From contig OX621259.1 of assembly GCA_951640165.1 (NCBI GenBank), forward strand, positions 2,232,001-2,296,000: 64,000 bases of DNA, read 5' to 3'. Positions 60,101-64,000 of the stretch are shown here, piece by piece; position 1 is the first letter of the stretch, and every line of letters starts with the position of its first letter. The notes under the pieces were generated by a model that saw nothing but the letters and a program-made list of their open reading frames with translations, was not told the origin of the DNA and searched no databases. Made by a program: the position numbers and the translations under genes. The DNA comes from Pseudoips prasinana (lineage: Eukaryota; Arthropoda; Insecta; Lepidoptera; Nolidae).

Positions 60101-61485
60101 ACTGCGCGCGGGTCGTGTTGCGGTGCGACGCGCCACACGCGGACTTCTTCCTGCTCAGTGAGGATGCTTGGCTCACCTATACACTTGAGGTAAGTACAGC
60201 AGACGCCGCGCTGCAGCTGGGCGCGCGGCTGCTGGGCGCCGCGCACTGCGCGCGGGTCGTGTTGCGGTGCGACGCGCCACACGCGGACTTCTTCCTGCTC
60301 AGTGAGGATGCTTGGCTCACCTATACACTTGAGGTAAGTACAGCAGACGCCGCGCTGCAGCTGGGCGCGCGGCTGCTGGGCGCCGCGCACTGCGCGCGGG
60401 TCGTGTTGCGGTGCGACGCGCCACACGCGGACTTCTTCCTGCTCAGTGAGGATGCTTGGCTCACCTATACACTTGAGGTAAGTACAGCAGACGCCGCGCT
60501 GCAGCTGGGCGCGCGGCTGCTGGGCGCCGCGCACTGCGCGCGGGTCGTGTTGCGGTGCGACGCGCCACACGCGGACTTCTTCCTGCTCAGTGAGGATGCT
60601 TGGCTCACCTATACACTTGAGGTAAGTACAGCAGACGCCGCGCTGCAGCTGGGCGCGCGGCTGCTGGGCGCCGCGCACTGCGCGCGGGTCGTGTTGCGGT
60701 GCGACGCGCCACACGCGGACTTCTTCCTGCTCAGTGAGGATGCTTGGCTCACCTATACACTTGAGGTAAGTACAGCAGACGCCGCGCTGCAGCTGGGCGC
60801 GCGGCTGCTGGGCGCCGCGCACTGCGCGCGGGTCGTGTTGCGGTGCGACGCGCCACACGCGGACTTCTTCCTGCTCAGTGAGGATGCTTGGCTCACCTAT
60901 ACACTTGAGGTAAGTACAGCAGACGCCGCGCTGCAGCTGGGCGCGCGGCTGCTGGGCGCCGCGCACTGCGCGCGGGTCGTGTTGCGGTGCGACGCGCCAC
61001 ACGCGGACTTCTTCCTGCTCAGTGAGGATGCTTGGCTCACCTATACACTTGAGGTAAGTACAGCAGACGCCGCGCTGCAGCTGGGCGCGCGGCTGCTGGG
61101 CGCCGCGCACTGCGCGCGGGTCGTGTTGCGGTGCGACGCGCCACACGCGGACTTCTTCCTGCTCAGTGAGGATGCTTGGCTCACCTATACACTTGAGGTA
61201 AGTACAGCAGACGCCGCGCTGCAGCTGGGCGCGCGGCTGCTGGGCGCCGCGCACTGCGCGCGGGTCGTGTTGCGGTGCGACGCGCCACACGCGGACTTCT
61301 TCCTGCTCAGTGAGGATGCTTGGCTCACCTATACACTTGAGGTAAGTACAGCAGACGCCGCGCTGCAGCTGGGCGCGCGGCTGCTGGGCGCCGCGCACTG
61401 CGCGCGGGTCGTGTTGCGGTGCGACGCGCCACACGCGGACTTCTTCCTGCTCAGTGAGGATGCTTGGCTCACCTATACACTTGAG
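57022..61485 (+). repeat. 144-bp tandem array: one founder and 30 perfect copies
   Basis: From 57,166 to 61,485 there are exactly 30 head-to-tail units of 144 bp (4,320 bp). All looked identical when compared across the period. The preceding 144 bases (57,022-57,165) are the founder, differing mainly at the start (CAGAGTATAGCAGAC against GTAAGTACAGCAGAC, and GACGTGCTGGCG against GCCGCGCTGCAG). Because 144 is a multiple of 3, a frame of 1,513 codons stays open. The junction codes VSTADAALQ between copies of LGARLLGAAHCARVVLRC. The last copy is followed by GTAACTTTG. The unit is GC- and CpG-rich. Every unit holds a GAG|GTAAGT donor, a TACAG|CAG acceptor-like site 10 bases later, and a TTCTTCCTGCTCAG acceptor-like site. 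There are no spacers, so it is not CRISPR-like. Confidence 0.95.
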
Positions 61486-61499
61486 GTAACTTTGTGAAT

Positions 61500-61735
61500 A
61501 AACTAATTGTACGATATACATATCATCACCATGTCAGCCGAATTACGTCCAAAGCTGGACAAAGGCTTCCTCAAAAGATTTCCACAATGGAGTTGTGTCC
61601 ATCATTTGGAGGGATATGCCATAATCGCCATGCTTGGCAGACGAGTTGGCGTTCGCAATATCTTGTATACAGAGACGCTGCTGCCCGTTCTCTAGTAGAT
61701 ACGCTTCCCACGGGATAAGATAGCGGTGGCGCATT
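61500..61735 (+). repeat. RTE-derived tail fragment
   Basis: TATCATCACCATGTCAGCCGAATTACGTCCAAAGCTGGACAAAGGCTTCCTC...GGAGGGATATGCCATAATCGCCATGCTTGGCAGACGAGTTGGCG matches 22,900-23,050 and 26,780-26,960. Confidence 0.6.
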
Positions 61736-62055
61736 CACATTCATATTTATCGTAATATTTTTATACTTTGACAGTTTTGATAGGTAAACACAGCAATGAC
61801 GCAATACTAGTTGTTTATATTCTCTTTGATGACATTTAAAGTGGTTGGAGTCGCAACCAAACGCTACTACAGGTTGATACGCATGATAATTTTGTAATTT
61901 AATTAGAAGTAGTTTTTTAAGCGCTATCGAAAGATCAGCGTTACAATAATAATTATTATTTACTGTAACATTTGCGGAGGTAGACGCCTTTCCTAGCTAG
62001 TACTTAATAAGAATTATGTAAACTAAACGCAATTAGTTATGTCGTCTTAGATGTA
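61736..62055. other. Mostly unassigned sequence
   Basis: The only recognised piece is CGCTATCGAAAGATCAGCGTTACAATAATAATTA (61,921-61,955), related to the LINE tail at 43,145-43,180. Confidence 0.4.
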
Positions 62056-62284
62056 CAGTACCACAAACATATCTGGCCCGCTGGCAGCGTCGCTGTTATC
62101 GCATTTAGTGTTGCTAGTAACTATTTTTTGCAATAAAGTGAGTAAAAATAATATGCACTTTGTAACGTAAATGTTACTTCACTAAAAGCAAACAAATACC
62201 GTCATTACAAATCTTTATATTTTTCTACAATAATTATGATCATTTACATAAAATGTATGCTGAGTGTTCTCTAACGGAGATACT

Positions 62285-62530
62285 CCAGGTATTATTATGA
62301 CACCGGAATGGTTTAATTCAGAAGTCATTTCATCATCATCATTATCGGAAACAGTGCTTTCGCTTTCACTATCACTACCTATCACTACCTAAATGAATGA
62401 TGAAAAGCTCGTCTAAGTATCTATCCCTTTTTCGATACACATTTTCAATATTTTTTTACATGATTGCAATGCTTTTGCCATTCATTGACTGTTATTTTAT
62501 CAAAAGCTTCTGCAATCAATGATAGGATTT
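62285..62530 (-). pseudogene. Transposase C-terminal tail remnant
   Basis: Going down from about 62,530 on the minus strand: ILSLIAEAFDKITVNEWQKH, CNHVKKY, then after a frame break an acidic Ser-rich tail (SDSESESTVSDNDDDEM). 'A-F-x-x-I-T-x-x-x-W-x-x-H-C-x-H-V' is typical of the C-terminal end of DDE transposases of this kind. The DDE core that should lie between it and exon 2 is absent. Confidence 0.55.
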
Positions 62531-62541
62531 CAGAATTCGAT

Positions 62542-62871
62542 CTACCGATATTCTGATATGCTATAAATTTTTGCATCTGCTTGCTCTTTTTCTTTCACAA
62601 GTTTTCTTACAAATCGCTCCTCGACACCTACAAAGGAAATAGCAAAAATTAAATAATTAATGAATATTTTAAAATATGTATTTTAATTTAAAATACGAGG
62701 GGAAGTTTCGTATTTTTTCAGAAGCTGACAACACTAACCTGTAGCAGCAGCTACGCGTTCATACAACTTATTGAAGGGTATAATTGGTGCCTGAAGGCGT
62801 TTTTCTTCCTTTATATAATTCAATACTTGTAATATAACATTCCTCGCATCACTTTTTAAAGCTTTCAGCAT
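62542..62871 (-). pseudogene. Transposase-like N-terminus in two exons (HTH-like)
   Basis: Exon 1 is 62,739-62,871: MLKALKSDARNVILQVLNYI, KEEKRLQAPIIPFNKLYERV, AAAT plus G, followed by GTTAGT. The intron is 62,628-62,738, ending TTTCCTTTGTAG. Exon 2 is 62,542-62,627: it completes Gly, then VEERFVRKLVKEKEQADAKI, YSISEYR and a stop. The 'VAAATGV-x-x-x-x-V-x-K-L' junction is a helix-turn-helix turn and reads properly only after splicing. I recall this N-terminal type from insect DDE-transposase-like genes, but cannot name the family. Product would be about 72 residues. Confidence 0.6.
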
Positions 62872-63024
62872 TTTTCACAATTAAAAACAAATAAAGAAAA
62901 ATAAATACGCGCAACAAACAATCAATGGCAGGAATGTCATGGAATAACAGGCCGATTGACATTTCAAACTGGCGTCGTTAGTTCTACTTTTGGCCACCGG
63001 GCCAGATAAGTTTGTAGCACTATA

Positions 63025-63125
63025 AACTAAGTTAAGGATTATATCTGTGCTTGTTGGGTATAAACCTTATTTATTATTTATAGTCTATGCCGTCGGCCAC
63101 ACAGCAGTGATACATATATAATCAT
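63025..63125. other. Unassigned sequence
   Basis: No feature recognised. Confidence 0.3.
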
Positions 63126-63149
63126 AATAATGTTCTCCTGATTTAAACT

Positions 63150-63345
63150 AGATCTACTGGCCGTGCACGATAGAGTGTTAGTGCCAACTTTAATGTATGG
63201 AAGTGAAAGTTGGGTATGGCAGATTAACGTAAAAGTTTAAATAGAATAAATGTAGTGGAAATGAGGGCTCTAAGAAGTATATGTGATGGCGGAAAAGAGG
63301 ATGTAGTCCCATGGATTGAAAGGGCATGCTAAGATGATTTATATA
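63150..63345 (+). pseudogene. LINE reverse transcriptase fragment (RTE-like), frame-broken
   Basis: Reads LAVHDRVLVPTLMYGSESWV, then in another frame NVVEMRALRSICDG, then KRMxxPMD-like codons. 'V-L-x-P-T-L-x-Y-G-x-E-S-W' and 'E-M-R-A-L-R-S' are RT C-terminal motifs. At least one shift and stop lie between. Confidence 0.65.
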
Positions 63346-63770
63346 CGATAAGATAAAGATAAAAAGGTTTATTGGCAGAAAGTATTTGTACTTTAAATTG
63401 TCTTACCTAAAACACTCCACAGTAGGCTGAGCCTGTTTCGTGGAGAGCTTTTACAAGCTGGCATTACAAATACAGACTTACGGAACTATATAAAGTACAC
63501 CATTACCATTGAGACAGTATGTAGTAAAATTTAAATTTCAATACATAATATTAAAAACTTCAACTAAACATAATCTCCTTGACAATAACTTAATACAAGC
63601 TAGCTAAATGTCACTACCATTATAAAATAAATTGTATAAATGTTTTAACATTCCGTGTACCTAAATATCTGTAATAAGTAACTAGAATTAATAACTGTAT
63701 TACTACAAACATGTTCTGACTATTTACAAGCGCTTTTTTAAAGTCTACGTGAGTAAAAACCTTTTTTTTT
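63346..63770 (-). repeat. Repeat G (LINE-tail-like), reverse copy
   Basis: TCTCCTTGACAATAACTTAATACAAGCTAGCTAAATGTCACTACC, TTCCGTGTACCTAAATATCTGTAATAAG and CATGTTCTGACTATTTACAAGCGCTTTTTTAAAGTCTACGTGAGTAAAAACC are the antisense of 45,567-45,850 and 29,700-29,890. This end leads to 63,770. Confidence 0.6.
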
Positions 63771-64000
63771 TTATATACAAGCTTAAAACAATATCAAATA
63801 AGGTGCTTTAATGTTAAATAAAAAAAAAATAGAAAAAGGAAAGTATTAACAATTTATAAATTAATTCATGCATTATAGAATAATTAACTTATTACATTTA
63901 CAACTGTTATATCAACTATTCATAAATTATTTATTTTAATGATTTAAGAAAGTCTTCCGAGTATAGATAAGTCCAAGACAGTAGTTCTTTAGTGATTACA
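63771..64000. other. Unassigned AT-rich sequence
   Basis: No gene or repeat family recognised to the window end. Confidence 0.35.

Larger units (their letters stand above)
62054..63024 (-). mobile_element. Tc1/mariner-superfamily element lacking its catalytic core
   Basis: TA flanks both sides (62,054-62,055 and 63,023-63,024). The inverted termini are CAGTACCACAAACATATCTGGCCCG at the left and, read inward from the right, TAGTGCTACAAACTTATCTGGCCCG; about 22 of 25 match. Length is 967 bp. It holds a spliced two-exon N-terminal frame and a C-terminal tail segment on the minus strand. CAGT-type ends with TA duplications are Tc1/mariner features. Confidence 0.8.

Noticed and set aside
57022..61485. 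CRISPR-like array
   Set aside because: The units are directly adjacent with no variable spacers, and the DNA is eukaryotic.
56956..61497. A single 1,513-residue protein starting at the ATG at 56,956
   Set aside because: The ATG lies upstream of the exon 7 acceptor (TCTACAG at 56,968), and the splice phase from exon 6 shows this is an internal exon. The end (GTAACTTTGTGA) reads into intron.
57019..61521. A 1,500-codon open frame on the minus strand
   Set aside because: It is the complement of the 144-bp array. A stop-free unit whose length is a multiple of three leaves the frame open for any number of copies. No splice or start context supports it.

Overview
This is a eukaryotic nuclear window, most likely from a moth or butterfly. 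The evidence is AT-rich, intron-scale DNA packed with short retroposons. It contains Helitron-like elements of the kind common in Lepidoptera (TCCTACTAATATTATAAA-type left end, CCCGCGGGGCA...CTAG right end), several tRNA-derived SINEs, jockey-, RTE- and R1-like LINE tails, and mariner, hAT and Ty3/gypsy elements. The species cannot be named from the sequence.

1-35,000: I see no convincing host coding exon here. The stretch is a mosaic of transposon remains. The main ones are a LINE reverse-transcriptase tail (1,515-2,071), a Ty3/gypsy element on the minus strand with intact gag and a pol cut off inside integrase (8,631-11,987), a decayed but fully bounded hAT element (17,573-19,501, 8-bp target duplication CTAGGTAC), LINE 3' ends, a PIF/Harbinger-like MITE (32,584-32,821, TAA duplication), and many copies of three tRNA-derived SINE families (called A, B and C here). 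A further family has a head that resembles 5S rRNA. Several inverted repeats stand out, including a perfect 50-bp-arm palindrome at 21,519-21,630.

35,000-61,500: a host gene on the plus strand can be assembled from seven exons whose splice phases agree from one to the next (35,297-35,331; 38,809-38,959; 44,795-45,002; 47,575-47,710; 53,622-53,757; 54,506-54,761; 56,969-57,165). It encodes an N-terminal helical region followed by an ASH-type (ASPM-SPD2-Hydin) immunoglobulin-like domain, so it looks like a cilium or flagellum axoneme protein. DLEC1/CFAP81 or CFAP221 are the closest types I can suggest. Its introns are filled with transposons. The clearest case is a three-level nest: a LINE split by an LTR retrotransposon (47,803-51,491, TSD TGTA), itself split by a mariner (48,381-49,660, TA).

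57,166-61,485: the most unusual feature. The last visible exon, with its 5' splice site, is followed by 30 perfect head-to-tail copies of a 144-bp unit, after a slightly diverged founder copy. The unit is 48 codons long, so the frame stays open for about 4.5 kb, and every copy keeps a GAG|GTAAGT donor. Transcript or long-read data would be needed to tell a real coding or splicing minisatellite from an assembly artefact.

61,500-64,000: LINE tails and a 967-bp TA-flanked Tc1/mariner-superfamily element (62,056-63,022). It keeps a two-exon helix-turn-helix-like N-terminus joined almost directly to the transposase C-terminal tail, with the catalytic core missing.
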